From: M3007 sp046160625
GTDB taxonomy: Bacteria > Bacteroidota > Bacteroidia > Chitinophagales > Saprospiraceae
DNA length: 64,000 nucleotides
Assembly: GCA_046160625.1 (NCBI GenBank)
Contig: JBJXGZ010000005.1
Location: forward strand, 1-64,000
Direction of reading: 5' to 3'
A program made the translations under genes and the position numbers. How positions within the stretch are numbered: the first letter of the stretch is position 1; each line of letters starts with the position of its first letter. Under the pieces are notes generated by a model. The model was not told where the DNA came from and made no database searches. It saw nothing but the letters and a program-made list of their open reading frames with translations. Shown here one piece after another: positions 52,870 through 62,497 of the stretch.

Positions 52870-54396
52870 ATGCGGAAAACCATTCCAATTTTCATACTCG
52901 TTCTCTTTAATACGGCACATACATTCGGGCAACTAACTTCAGAAGCCCTTGCGTCTGCGGTGGCGCAGCAACAATGTGCCGAAATTGCTGATGAACTTAC
53001 CCGCACTCCCCTTCTGAGCGAGGACATGAAATTCAACGCTGCGGTCTGTCTTTTTCGCAATGGAGCAGTAGAGCGGGCACTGCCATTATTTCGGGAAATC
53101 AAGCAGTTGGAGACGCAAAAGCAGCACCTTTCCGCTTTTTGGGAGGCGAAATGTTATGCTTCTCTTGAGCAGGACAGCCTAGCTTTACAGACCCTTCTTG
53201 CCATAATACCTGGCCAACTCCATTACCCCATGCTGTTGCAACCGGCCTTCGATCGCCTGTCGAAAAACAACGCGGCATTTATACAACTAAAGGAGTTCTT
53301 AAAACCCCGGTTCAATATTTGGACGGGCGTACTCGCAGCCATCGCGGCTATTGGGTTGATTATTGGTTTTGTGTTGTTATCAGGACGATCCAGGTTTTCC
53401 GCAGGAGAAAAGCGGCTGGCAGTCGTCATGTTCTCCTCCGCGTTGATACTTACCTCGTATGTATTGATGTGGACTAATTACGCGTATTTCTTCCCTTACC
53501 TCCAAAACCTGTGGCCATTTTTGACTTTGCTGGTCGGGCCTTCATTGTATTTGTACTTAAAAGACACCTTTAAAGAAGATTACACGGCCAAAGAGGCTGC
53601 CTTGCATTACATCATTCCGGCAATATCAGGGTTGTTGGCCATACCGGTTTTCTTGTCGAATTTCAGGATAAACACTGGCATTTCGCCCGATTTTGGGCTC
53701 ATTGGTAGCGCGCCGACCTTGCTTACCGGGCATCTGCTTTTTTACTCCGTTCGCATTTGGGATGTGACAAAAAATGAATGGCAGGTAGACGCAAATATCA
53801 AAGTATGGACGAGGATTGTGGCCCGTGGGATGCTTCTCTATACGCTTGCATTTATATCCTATTTTGTGTTGGTGGGTTGTTCTTTTTTTAATCCGGAATG
53901 GGATTATACCATCAGTTTTGTCATGGCGCTGGGTATCATGGCTGTTGCTTACATGGGCTTGGTGCAAAGGCGGGTATTCCGAAGCGAGCCGATCGGACAT
54001 TTTTTGCCCGTGAAAAAATACCAGAGTTCCGGCCTCACACCAGGGGCAAGCGAATCCATAAAGCGACAATTGGAACGTTTGTTGAGCGAAGAGCAGGTAT
54101 TTAGGGAAAATGAGTTGCGCCTGACAGATCTAGCCGCATATCTCAACATCGGGCACCATGCCTTGTCGCAGGTCATCAACGAACAGTATGGGGTCAATTT
54201 TTTTGAATTGATCAATCGCTATCGGGTGGAGCACGTCAAGCGTTTGTTGGCAGATCCCACATACAGTCAGCACACGATTATCCAGATCGCATATGAGGCG
54301 GGGTTCAACAACAAAGTTTCATTCAACCGGTATTTTAAAAAGGAGATCGGGCTTACGCCTTCGGCCTATAGGATTCGGGAGGGGAGTTTGGGGTAA
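52870..54396 (+). CDS. Membrane-anchored AraC family regulator
   Basis: The 508-residue protein has an exported N-terminal domain (signal peptide then a helical repeat region, about 20-140) and seven or so membrane helices (150-370). The cytoplasmic C-terminus is an AraC HTH pair ('LTDLAAYLNIGHHALSQVINEQYGVNFFELINRYRVEHVKRLL', 'IIQIAYEAGFNNKVSFNRYFKKEIGLTPSAYR'). Such proteins link extracellular or membrane signals to transcription without a separate kinase. The signal is unknown. A similar gene starts at 63067. A CGCAGAGGC element follows the stop codon. Confidence 0.9.
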   Translation: MRKTIPIFILVLFNTAHTFGQLTSEALASAVAQQQCAEIADELTRTPLLSEDMKFNAAVCLFRNGAVERALPLFREIKQLETQKQHLSAFWEAKCYASLEQDSLALQTLLAIIPGQLHYPMLLQPAFDRLSKNNAAFIQLKEFLKPRFNIWTGVLAAIAAIGLIIGFVLLSGRSRFSAGEKRLAVVMFSSALILTSYVLMWTNYAYFFPYLQNLWPFLTLLVGPSLYLYLKDTFKEDYTAKEAALHYIIPAISGLLAIPVFLSNFRINTGISPDFGLIGSAPTLLTGHLLFYSVRIWDVTKNEWQVDANIKVWTRIVARGMLLYTLAFISYFVLVGCSFFNPEWDYTISFVMALGIMAVAYMGLVQRRVFRSEPIGHFLPVKKYQSSGLTPGASESIKRQLERLLSEEQVFRENELRLTDLAAYLNIGHHALSQVINEQYGVNFFELINRYRVEHVKRLLADPTYSQHTIIQIAYEAGFNNKVSFNRYFKKEIGLTPSAYRIREGSLG

Positions 54397-54490
54397 GTGC
54401 CTTTAGCTGATTAAAACCGCAGAGGCGCGGAGGCGCGGAGGGTTTGAAGATCAACACTTTGCGTCTCTGCGCCTCTGCGGTTTTTTACCT
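54394..54490 (+). repeat. CGCAGAGGC element, copy 3
   Basis: Reduced copy: TTAAAACCGCAGAGGCGCGG, GGCGCGGAGGGTTTGAAGAT and TTTGCGTCTCTGCGCCTCTG, ending GCGGTTTTTTA. It fills the 92-bp gap between two convergent genes, covering the last codons of one, and would make a strong two-way terminator. Confidence 0.85.
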
Positions 54491-55199
54491 AGCATCTCGC
54501 CGTTTTCCTTTTCTTTCCAAGGGCACCTCTATCAATCACTTTTTGAATATAATCAGTTGCTAGCGGTACTTTACAGGCGGTTCCGCCCATTTCTACATGA
54601 ACTTTTCCTACTTTTTTGGCTGTTTCTTTGGCTTTCTCCGTCAATGCTTCGATGTATCCGCCGATTGCGATTATAAAACCATTCATGGCATATTTAACTC
54701 GATTAGGCGCTTTGTGGATTTCGTTTTCAACCATATCCAGCAGCTTGCTATAGGCAGGTATGTCTAAATCTTTGTCTTCATGTACCCCAGCATAATAGGA
54801 CAAAGTCCCCCATCCGGCAGCAGCAATGGTCTCTTTGTTTGATTTGATCCATTTTTGCCCAAGTTCAAAACCGTATTTTGATTCTGCTGCAACCCATGGT
54901 ACGGTATATTCGCTCAAATAATACCAATATGCTTGCTCCACCCACTCTTCCAGTTGTTCTTTGGTAATCTTTTTTTCATCCGCCATTAAGCCCGCCAGAT
55001 ACATGGCGTCAGTGTTTCCAGTTTTATAAAGTTCCAGAGAGAGTTCATGGTTCTTCTTTGTCTTGCCGAGTATCTTTTTCAGGTCAGCAACTTTTACACC
55101 AAACAATGGCTCTTTAGCACCATGCGTCATAAGTGTTTTTTTGGTGCTAGCATCTCCAAATGCCTGGAGTTGAGAGAGGATTTCTTTTGCAGTCATCAT
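54489..55199 (-). CDS. AlkD-like DNA alkylation repair protein
   Basis: The 236-residue protein matches the DNA alkylation repair (AlkC/AlkD) HEAT-repeat family: 'KTLMTHGAKEPLFGVKVADLKKI', 'NTDAMYLAGLMAD', and 'VPWVAAESKYGFELGQKWIKSNKETIAAAGWGTLSYYAG'. Members remove bulky or positively charged alkyl bases. The usual catalytic Asp region of AlkD is not clear to me, so enzymatic activity is uncertain. The basic tail 'LGKKRKTARC' may touch DNA. The second Met at 55196 is an equal alternative start. Confidence 0.85.
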   Translation of the reverse strand: MMTAKEILSQLQAFGDASTKKTLMTHGAKEPLFGVKVADLKKILGKTKKNHELSLELYKTGNTDAMYLAGLMADEKKITKEQLEEWVEQAYWYYLSEYTVPWVAAESKYGFELGQKWIKSNKETIAAAGWGTLSYYAGVHEDKDLDIPAYSKLLDMVENEIHKAPNRVKYAMNGFIIAIGGYIEALTEKAKETAKKVGKVHVEMGGTACKVPLATDYIQKVIDRGALGKKRKTARC

Positions 55200-55433
55200 G
55201 GATGATATATATGCCTCTAAAAATTTTAACCTGCCAAATTTCCATTAAGGTTTAAAGCAGCTTATTCCTTACCTAAGTACTAATGAAATAAAATCTTTGC
55301 AAAAATACTCGAATCGAAATGATTTCTACTATTCGTATTTTCCTGGACAGCCGCCTTGAAATTTAGCAAGAACAGACAAATCCAGCATCCATAAGCATCA
55401 CTAGTTTTATACACTAGAATTAGAGTTAGGCTA

Positions 55434-55544
55434 TGAAAAAAAACTACTGCCCGTCCTTTTCTTAGTATGTCTTTCTACTTATACTCCTTCAAAAAGGCAA
55501 AAACTGACAAAAAAAGTCTTCGTTTTTGCCTTCAACAGATAACC
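55434..55544 (+). pseudogene. Frameshifted remnant of a small secreted protein
   Basis: An ATG followed by eight A runs into an early stop in its own frame. With one base added in the A-run, the next frame reads MKKKLLPVLFLVCLST..., a textbook signal peptide, then ends after about 37 codons. It is probably a decayed gene, but sequence error in the A-run is possible. It lies in the 398-bp gap before the ankyrin gene; a hairpin (AAGGCAAAAAC/GTTTTTGCCTT, 55494-55532) sits inside it. Confidence 0.4.
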
Positions 55545-55597
55545 GCCCAACATGCTCTAATTCAGTATTTTCAGTTTACAATTAAATTTAAAATATT

Positions 55598-56455
55598 ATG
55601 CATGATTTGATTTGCCAACGAAGAGCGTTTCTTCAAAACATCGGATTGGGCTTCATTAGCTTTAATTCAATACGCCTCATTTCGAATCCGCCGCTCCAGG
55701 GTGTTAGGCATATTGGAAAGGATTTTCACTACCGATATCCGGCGATAAAGGACGAATACTCCTACGGTGTTGTATCCGCGGCGCACAGCGATTTGGACAA
55801 GGTAAAAGAACTGGTGGGAAAAAGACCCGAACTCGCCAATGCCGCATGGGACTGGGGCTTTGGCGACTACGAAACGGCGATTGGGGCAGCGTCACACATG
55901 GGCAGGCGGGACATTGCCGAGTACCTTATGAGTCAAGGCGCCAGACCCGATATTTTTACCTTCGCCATGATGGGGATGCTAAACACCCTGAAAGAAATAA
56001 TTGAGACTGTACCGGGCATTCAACAGCGCCGGGGACCACACGGCATCACTTTGCTCAAACACGCCAAGAACAGGCTTTCCGTAAAAGACCTTGCCGAAAA
56101 GGACAAAAAATCCATCCAAAAAGTGATCAAGTATCTTGAGAAATTAGGCGACGCGGACATGGGAGCTACCAGCCTCCCTTTGGCCGATATTGATAAAACA
56201 CCGCTGCTCGGCGATTACAGGTTTGGCAACGGAGAAACAGAAATATTGGAGGTTGTCGCCTCCAAAATGAATGCTAATCTGATTCGAATGGTCCGAAAAG
56301 GTTCGATTGGCAGCACCCTTCACAAGGTAGGCGAACACACCTTCTCGCCGACCGGGGCAAGCTCCGTTAAAATCGTTTTTGAGGTGCAAAATGGGGTGGC
56401 TAACGCACTTTCCATTATTGATTTTGATGGGACAATTAAGGCTAACAGGGTTTGA
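55598..56455 (+). CDS. Tat-exported ankyrin-repeat protein
   Basis: The 285-residue protein begins with a twin-arginine motif ('RRAFLQNIGLGFISF'). Two or more ankyrin-like repeats follow ('GVVSAAHSDLDKVKELVGKRPELANAAWDWGFGDYETAIGAASHMGRRDIAEYLMSQGARPDIFTFAMMGMLNTLKEIIE'). The C-terminal 100 residues ('YRFGNGETEILEVVASKMNANLIRM...') are a domain I do not recognise. Ankyrins bind partner proteins, so it may be a folded-state exported inhibitor or scaffold; that is inferred. The ATG at 55598 fits the Tat motif. Confidence 0.78.
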   Translation: MHDLICQRRAFLQNIGLGFISFNSIRLISNPPLQGVRHIGKDFHYRYPAIKDEYSYGVVSAAHSDLDKVKELVGKRPELANAAWDWGFGDYETAIGAASHMGRRDIAEYLMSQGARPDIFTFAMMGMLNTLKEIIETVPGIQQRRGPHGITLLKHAKNRLSVKDLAEKDKKSIQKVIKYLEKLGDADMGATSLPLADIDKTPLLGDYRFGNGETEILEVVASKMNANLIRMVRKGSIGSTLHKVGEHTFSPTGASSVKIVFEVQNGVANALSIIDFDGTIKANRV

Positions 56456-56536
56456 GCAATTGCGGGTGAAGCAAGTTTCTGTGCTGGATATTAATAATTA
56501 ATTTTGACGGGGCATCCCGTCCAATGATTTTCAAAA

Positions 56537-57577
56537 ATGGAAAAGAAGAATAAAAAAACAGTCGGTTTAATGATTTACGGCGACTCTAATTCCACTAAAA
56601 ACGCGCTGACAGAAGAAAAATACAGGGTTCTGGCAGAGTCGTTGTCGGAAGCAGGGTTTGCTGTCGAATCCATTCTATACAACGATGAGCAGGCAACAAA
56701 GTTAGAGGCAGCGCTTTCACAATTCGGGGCGATTTTGGTCTGGGTGAACCCAATCGAACAGGGAAATGACAGAAGGCATTTAGATGCGCTGTTGTTGACA
56801 TTGGCGGACAAAGGAGTCATTATTTCTACTCACCCGGACATTATTCTAAAAATAGGTACAAAGCAGGTGCTTTATACAACCAGTCAGATGGACTGGAGCT
56901 CGGATATCGAACTATATTCGGACTATGATGATTTTAAAAAACGGTTCCTGATTTCCCTCGATAATTCGAAGATTCGTATACTCAAACAATACAGAGGTAA
57001 TGGCGGGAATGGCATTTTCAAAGTTCACCTCGCCAATACCGGAGATGGAAGCGTTTGGGTCGTGCATGCGACGGATGCTAACCAAGCAAGAATATTGTCG
57101 CCTGTTGATTTTCATAATGAGTTTAGTGGGTATTTCGACAATGGGGGCGTCTTGCTCAATCAGGAATGGGTACCGGAGATTACCAATGGTATGGTTCGGT
57201 GCTACCTAACCGGCACCAAGGTTTCAGGATTTGGCTATCAGGAATCCAATGCGCTTTGTCCACATCCTGTTGAGCCGGAACCGGCGGTTAGGCCCACCAG
57301 CAGGCGGTTTTATTTCAGTGAACATTGCGGCTTGTTTCAGGATTTGCGCAAAACCATGGAGGAAAAATGGGTGCCTGAGTTACAAAAAATACATTCGATT
57401 CCGGATGAAAAAATGCCCCTCCTTTGGGATGCAGATTTCTTCATAAAAAACGTCAATATGCAAGAAAATGGGCAGAAATATATCCTCTGTGAAATCAACG
57501 TTAGTTGTGTATCTCCCTTTCCTGAAAGCTGTATCAAGCATATTGTTGATGAGCTTTTGAGGGTAAGTAAGCAATGA
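56537..57577 (+). CDS. Cj0069-family ATP-grasp-like protein
   Basis: The 346-residue protein resembles Cj0069-like proteins with an ATP-grasp-type fold: a Rossmann-like start ('VGLMIYGDSNSTKNAL'), 'IRILKQYRGNGGNGIFKVHL' (nucleotide-binding Lys and Gly loop), and a late acidic metal site 'LLWDADFF...YILCEINVSC'. The family makes or modifies a bond with ATP, but its substrate is unknown. It lies 81 bp after the ankyrin gene in the same direction, so the two may be co-transcribed. Confidence 0.68.
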   Translation: MEKKNKKTVGLMIYGDSNSTKNALTEEKYRVLAESLSEAGFAVESILYNDEQATKLEAALSQFGAILVWVNPIEQGNDRRHLDALLLTLADKGVIISTHPDIILKIGTKQVLYTTSQMDWSSDIELYSDYDDFKKRFLISLDNSKIRILKQYRGNGGNGIFKVHLANTGDGSVWVVHATDANQARILSPVDFHNEFSGYFDNGGVLLNQEWVPEITNGMVRCYLTGTKVSGFGYQESNALCPHPVEPEPAVRPTSRRFYFSEHCGLFQDLRKTMEEKWVPELQKIHSIPDEKMPLLWDADFFIKNVNMQENGQKYILCEINVSCVSPFPESCIKHIVDELLRVSKQ

Positions 57578-57610
57578 ACCACATGGATGCCCTGAACGAG
57601 ATTGAAGGTA

Positions 57611-57739
57611 TTATACCCACTTGCTCGGCGCAAACCCCACCCATTTATTGAAATCCTTGCTGAAAGCGAATACGTCCGAATAGCCAAGTGCAAAAGCTAC
57701 CTCAGTGACAGAGCAAGTGCCGGAACGAAGCTCCTTTGG
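57611..57739 (-). pseudogene. Remnant of an AraC-type C-terminal HTH
   Basis: The minus strand reads PKELRSGTCSVTEVAFALGY followed by SDVFAFSKDFNKWVGFAPSK, then WV and a TAA stop at 57611. This matches the second HTH of AraC proteins and resembles the C-terminus of the AraC gene at 62612. Upstream of the match the sequence becomes the palindromic element B, with no start codon or first HTH. It is a 43-codon remnant, probably cut when the element or flanking DNA arrived. Confidence 0.72.
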
Positions 57740-57743
57740 CCAT

Positions 57744-57830
57744 TGTCCGAATCCGTACACCGCTGTTCAGGTTCGAACATTTTTATTGGCTCAAATACCA
57801 GGATAAGATTGTGAAAATCAATGATTTGGG
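57744..57830 (+). promoter_or_regulatory. Palindromic operator-like element, copy B
   Basis: TGTCCGAATCCGTACA and TGTTCAGGTTCGAACA are followed by TTTTTATTGGCTCAAATA and an AT-rich stretch ending GAAAATCAATGA. It matches copy A at 33589 in the palindrome, the ATTTTTATTG-C-CAAA segment and the final AAAATCAATGA. It lies upstream of the S41-NTF2-permease unit. Confidence 0.6.
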
Positions 57831-57873
57831 TTTGTGGCTTGCTGTTTGACAAAACAATAATAATTAATTAGCT

Positions 57874-59523
57874 ATGAAAAAATGTACCATCCTCCTCCTT
57901 TGCAGCTTCCTGTTTGCAAGGCTCTTTTCACAAACTGACTTAACCCCAGCCGACTGGCAAGCCGATCTGCGTTTCTTGCAGGAAACCGTCCACAAGGACT
58001 ACCCACATCTTTTCAAAAAAATCACTCAGGAGAAATGGGATGCCGAAGTGGAAAAACTTCATCAGGCCATTCCTTCACTTCAGCCAACTGAAATCCTGGC
58101 AGGGTTTGGGCGCACGGTTGCCTCCTTTGGTTATGGCCACACGGACATCGGCTGGTCGAGATCGCCGTTGAAATACCATGTCCTGCCAATCAACCTATAT
58201 TGGTTCAGCGATGGCATTTTTATCGAAGGGGTACATAAAGATTACCAGAAGATCCTCGGCGCGAAATTGTTGAAAATAGAAGGAATGCCGGTGGAACAGG
58301 CCATGGAAGCCATCCGACCATTAATACCAGTTGAGAATGAGCAATACTTCAAATCTATGGGTGTGTTCATGTTGCGTGTGCCGGAAGCCCTGCACGCTCA
58401 AAAGGTTACGAAGGAATTGAAAACCAAAATTACCCTGACGCTTGAACGCGAAGGAAAAATATTTGAGCACACTGTTGCCGGTTTGGACGCCCAGCGAGCA
58501 CCCACGGAATACGGCTACGTCATCCAGGATGGCAACGATTGGTTGAGCGCACGCGACCAAAAGACGATGCCGTACTTTTTGAAAAACATCGAAAAGATTT
58601 ACTACTTCGAGTACCTGCCCGAAAAGAAGACACTGTATGTGCGGCACAGCCAAATTCAGGACGATGAAGAGCCTATTCCAGCCTTTTACAAACGAGTATT
58701 TGATTTCATCGAAAAGAACGATGTGGAACGCCTTGTGCTGGATGTGCGCCTGAACGGAGGTGGCAACAACTACAAAAACAAGCCCATCGTGACAGGCATC
58801 ATCCGTTGCGAAAAAATCAATCAGCCAGGCAAACTATTTGTCATCATAGGGCGCAACACGTTTTCGGCCTGCCAAAACCTTGTAAATGAATTGAGCAATT
58901 ACACCAATGCGATTTTTGTGGGCGAACCGACGAGTGAAAACATCAATTTCTATGGCGATAACCGCAGGGTGGAATTGCCGAATAGCAAACTACAGGTTTT
59001 CCTCTCTTTTGCCTGGTGGCAAGACAAGCCTCAATGGGAAAACGCCGACTGGCAAGCGCCCCATCTTGCAGTGGAAATGAGTTTTGAGGATTATCGCAGC
59101 AACCACGACCCCGTGCTGGAGGCTGCGCTGAATACTTCAGCCAACGATGTGCTCATCGACCCAATAGGCTATTTGAGGGGGTTGTTTCAAGAGAAAAAAT
59201 TTGAGCAGCTTCAAGTGGAAGCAGCACAAATGGTGAAAGACCCCAAATATCGTTTTTTCGATTTCGAGGACAAATTCAACCAGGCAGGATACAATTACCT
59301 GAATCGAAAACAATTTGAACCCGCCATTCAGGTATTCCAACTCAACACCCAACTTTTTCCAAAATCAGCCAATACCTGGGACAGCCTTGGCGAAGCACAT
59401 TGGAAATCAGGCCAAATGGACAAAGCCACCGAATGCTACAACAAGGCCATTGAACTCGACCCAAATGGGGTTACAGGGGAGAATGCCCGGAACATGTTGT
59501 CGAAGATAAAAGGCGGGAAATGA
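57874..59523 (+). CDS. S41 family peptidase with C-terminal TPRs
   Basis: The 549-residue protein has a signal peptide ('MKKCTILLLCSFLFARLFSQ'), an S41-type domain (about 25-420) and two TPRs at the end ('NYLNRKQFEPAIQVFQLNTQLFPKSANTWDSLGEAHWKSGQMDKA'). 'RLVLDVRLNGGGNN' is the conserved strand, and Ser331 in 'TFSACQN' is the likely nucleophile; no clear Lys partner as in CtpA is visible, so it belongs to the tricorn-like branch or is inactive. It would act in the periplasm. It begins the unit ending in permease 6. Confidence 0.85.
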   Translation: MKKCTILLLCSFLFARLFSQTDLTPADWQADLRFLQETVHKDYPHLFKKITQEKWDAEVEKLHQAIPSLQPTEILAGFGRTVASFGYGHTDIGWSRSPLKYHVLPINLYWFSDGIFIEGVHKDYQKILGAKLLKIEGMPVEQAMEAIRPLIPVENEQYFKSMGVFMLRVPEALHAQKVTKELKTKITLTLEREGKIFEHTVAGLDAQRAPTEYGYVIQDGNDWLSARDQKTMPYFLKNIEKIYYFEYLPEKKTLYVRHSQIQDDEEPIPAFYKRVFDFIEKNDVERLVLDVRLNGGGNNYKNKPIVTGIIRCEKINQPGKLFVIIGRNTFSACQNLVNELSNYTNAIFVGEPTSENINFYGDNRRVELPNSKLQVFLSFAWWQDKPQWENADWQAPHLAVEMSFEDYRSNHDPVLEAALNTSANDVLIDPIGYLRGLFQEKKFEQLQVEAAQMVKDPKYRFFDFEDKFNQAGYNYLNRKQFEPAIQVFQLNTQLFPKSANTWDSLGEAHWKSGQMDKATECYNKAIELDPNGVTGENARNMLSKIKGGK

Positions 59524-59550
59524 GTACCACCGTTCACTACAATTGAAGCT

Positions 59551-59991
59551 GTGAAACATTTACTTTTTTTACTTCTCCTCGTTTGCGCCATGCGTGTCCA
59601 GGCCCAATCGGCAGACAGCATGCAAGTCCACCGTGCTGCACTGGATTATATCGAAGGCTTTTACGAGGGCGACACGCTTAAACTCCAGCGTAGTCTGAGT
59701 CATTCGCTTCACAAGTATGGTTATTACAAGAATAAAACAGAGCAGTATGAGGGTAGCGCAATGAACTACCAGCAAGCCCTCGATTATTCAAAAAACGTGT
59801 TGGCCAAAAAAAAATTTGCCAAGCCAGATGCGCCCAAAACCGTGATCGTAATGGATGTTCAAGAAAACATTGCCTGTGCAAAAGTCATCGCCTGGTGGGG
59901 TCTGGACTACTTGCACCTCTCCAAACAGGACGGTCAATGGAAGATAGAGCAGGTGCTTTGGCAAGGGCCTTTGAAAACTTTAGTGAAATGA
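59551..59991 (+). CDS. Secreted NTF2-like (lumazine-binding-type) protein
   Basis: The 146-residue protein has a signal peptide ('MKHLLFLLLLVCAMRVQAQ') and a SnoaL/NTF2-like fold pattern ('ALDYIEGFYEGDTLKLQRSLSHSLHKYGYY', 'ENIACAKVIAWWGLDYLHLSKQDGQWKIEQVLWQ'), like small Bacteroidota 'putative lumazine-binding' proteins. No ligand can be read. The start is a GTG at 59551. It sits 28 bp after the S41 gene and 41 bp before permease 6, in one likely transcript. Confidence 0.8.
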   Translation: MKHLLFLLLLVCAMRVQAQSADSMQVHRAALDYIEGFYEGDTLKLQRSLSHSLHKYGYYKNKTEQYEGSAMNYQQALDYSKNVLAKKKFAKPDAPKTVIVMDVQENIACAKVIAWWGLDYLHLSKQDGQWKIEQVLWQGPLKTLVK

Positions 59992-60032
59992 AACCATGCG
60001 AGGGTCCTACTACCCCGCAACAACGCTAAGCT

Positions 60033-62441
60033 ATGATACAAAACTATCTAAAAATCGCCCTGCGCAACCTGAGCAAGCATCGCGCCTTTTCTTTCCTAAA
60101 CATTTTCGGGCTTGCCATCAGCATGAGCGTGTGCCTTTTGCTCATTATGCTCATCAAAGATGCTTACAGTTTCGACCGTTTTCATCCAGAAGGAGCGCGG
60201 ATTTACCGACTGCTGACCGAGGCCCAACGCAAAGACGGGCATTCGGAGTCTTATGCGACTTCACCCTTTCCGGCGGGCCAATCGCTTCGGGAAAACTATG
60301 CTTTAACCGAACTTTGGACACCCATTGTGCGCATGGGTGGCGATGAACTGATCTCTGACGAAAAGACCTTCAATTTCGACGGTTTGTATGCCGATCCGGG
60401 CTTTTTTGATATGTTCGGATTTGAACTGGAACATGGGAATGTCCTGGAATCCCTCGAATCCCCGTATTCTATTGTGCTAACCAAAGAGCTGGCCGTAAGT
60501 ATGTTCCCCAATGAAAATCCGATGGGTAAAATCCTGGAGATCAACAACTTTGGACAGCCGTTTCGTGTAACGGGCGTTTTGAAAGCATTTCCCGGGAAAA
60601 CTCATTTTGAGTTCAATATACTTGCCTCGCTTGCCACCCAATTAGCAGAGGAAAAACGGCCCGAGCGAAGGCAGGTTTCCACAAATTGGGTCAATTATTA
60701 CAGTACTTTCAATTTCGTGCGGCTTGCCCCGGGTGCCAATCGTTCAGCGGCTGAGCAGGCACTTGCCAATATTGCCCAAAACCAGTACGCGAACCTGGAA
60801 TTGGAAAGCCGCGACGCGGGCTATCGTTTTACCCTACAACCACTTGCGGAGATCACACCTGGTGTCGATCTTTCCAACACTATGGGTGCGGGAATGCCCA
60901 TTTTCCTCATTTGGTTTTTGGGAATTTTGGGTTCGGCCATCATGCTATCGGCTTGTTTCAACTACACCAACCTCACCATTGCCCGCGCCCTCACCCGTGC
61001 TCGGGAAGTAGGTGTGCGTAAAGTGCTTGGCGCTAACCGGATGCAGGTATTCGGGCAACTGGTGGGCGAGGCGGTGGTCACATCAGTGCTTGCCTTGGGA
61101 GCAGCCTACCTGATGATGAAACTGCTGAAACCGCAGTTCGAACGTTTGAGCATCACCGAATCGCTAGATGTGCGCATACAGGAAGACTGGCAATTGTTCG
61201 CCATTTTCCTGACTTTCGCTATTGGCGTTGGCGTGTTGGCGGGGTTGCTTCCTGCCCTCACGCTGTCGAAAACAAAGCCGATAGCGGTGCTCCAGCGCCT
61301 GCAAAATATTCGCTTCATGCAGCGGCTTGGTTTGCGCAAAATGTTGTTGACCGTACAATTCACCCTGACACTGATTTTTCTCATCACAATGACCATTGCC
61401 TGGCGGCAAAGCGAACACGCTATTTCGGTCAATTTCGGCTTCGACCAAACCCAAACCGTGCTGGTGCAATTGCAGGGACAACCCTTTGATCGGATATCTT
61501 CCGCCCTTGGGCAAGTGGCAGGGGTGGAGGAATTATCTGGAATCTCCATACCAATGGGTACCTGGCGCGATTATGGCGATGATGTGCGCACCGATTCCGT
61601 ACCCGAAAAAACGGGGGTACGGCAATACTTTGTAGACCACCAATACCTGCCACAATTTGATTTGCCCTTGGCGGCGGGAGAAAATTTTCCCACCAACCCG
61701 GCGCAGCAGCAAGAAGTGTTTGCCGTTGTCAATGAGACGTTTGTGCAAAGATTCAAACTCGGTGAGCCACAGAGTGCTATAGGCAAGGGACTTTTGGTTG
61801 GCGACAGCCTTCGCTTGATTGTACGAGGCGTTGTAAAGGATTTTCCATTCAAACCTGCAATCTATAAAATGGAACCTTTGTTGTTGCGCTACAATCCGGA
61901 AGAGCTAGGTGTTTTGAACTTGCGTCTCGCTGCTGGAAACGCACCTGCAACTTTCCAAAAATTGGAAAACGAGTGGAAACGCCTTGTGCCAAACACACCG
62001 TTTCAGGCAGAATTTTTTGATGAAACCGCCCGCTCCAATTTTTCAGAAGCCATGGATTTGGTACGCATAGTTGGCTTTTTCGGTCTGATGGGCATGATCA
62101 TCGCTTGTATGGGTTTGCTTGGAATGGCCATTTACACCGTCGAAACGAAGGCGAAAGAAATCAGCATACGGAAGGTAATGGGGGCGAATGCCCGCGACTT
62201 AAGTTACTTGTTGTCAAAGGGGTATTTGTGGTTACTCGGCATTTCGATACTGATTTCCACCCCGGTTACCTATTTCATTGGCAGCAAGATGTTGGATGCT
62301 TTTTCCAGCCGAATTCCGATGTCGCCCTGGTTGTTTTTGCCTGGTATTCTGCTGTTGTTATTGGCAGCAGGACTTGCTGTTGGTTCTCAAACCTTTCGTG
62401 CCTTGCGTTCGAACCCCGTGGATCAATTGAGGAGTGAATAA
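60033..62441 (+). CDS. ABC transporter permease (MacB_PCD/FtsX type) 6
   Basis: The 802-residue protein has the same layout as the 33-46 kb array: 'MIQNYLKIALRNLSKHRAFSFLN' start, 'LTRAREVGVRKVLGANRMQV', 'ETKAKEISIRKVMGANARDL' and tail 'NPVDQLRSE'. The periplasmic regions differ from the others. It is separated from the array by 13 kb but shares the palindromic element upstream of its unit. No ATPase is encoded nearby. Confidence 0.92.
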   Translation: MIQNYLKIALRNLSKHRAFSFLNIFGLAISMSVCLLLIMLIKDAYSFDRFHPEGARIYRLLTEAQRKDGHSESYATSPFPAGQSLRENYALTELWTPIVRMGGDELISDEKTFNFDGLYADPGFFDMFGFELEHGNVLESLESPYSIVLTKELAVSMFPNENPMGKILEINNFGQPFRVTGVLKAFPGKTHFEFNILASLATQLAEEKRPERRQVSTNWVNYYSTFNFVRLAPGANRSAAEQALANIAQNQYANLELESRDAGYRFTLQPLAEITPGVDLSNTMGAGMPIFLIWFLGILGSAIMLSACFNYTNLTIARALTRAREVGVRKVLGANRMQVFGQLVGEAVVTSVLALGAAYLMMKLLKPQFERLSITESLDVRIQEDWQLFAIFLTFAIGVGVLAGLLPALTLSKTKPIAVLQRLQNIRFMQRLGLRKMLLTVQFTLTLIFLITMTIAWRQSEHAISVNFGFDQTQTVLVQLQGQPFDRISSALGQVAGVEELSGISIPMGTWRDYGDDVRTDSVPEKTGVRQYFVDHQYLPQFDLPLAAGENFPTNPAQQQEVFAVVNETFVQRFKLGEPQSAIGKGLLVGDSLRLIVRGVVKDFPFKPAIYKMEPLLLRYNPEELGVLNLRLAAGNAPATFQKLENEWKRLVPNTPFQAEFFDETARSNFSEAMDLVRIVGFFGLMGMIIACMGLLGMAIYTVETKAKEISIRKVMGANARDLSYLLSKGYLWLLGISILISTPVTYFIGSKMLDAFSSRIPMSPWLFLPGILLLLLAAGLAVGSQTFRALRSNPVDQLRSE

Positions 62442-62497
62442 ACAGGATGAAATGTCATCCCGCCGGGTTAATCTATGAAGTTCCGTCATTTGCTAAT

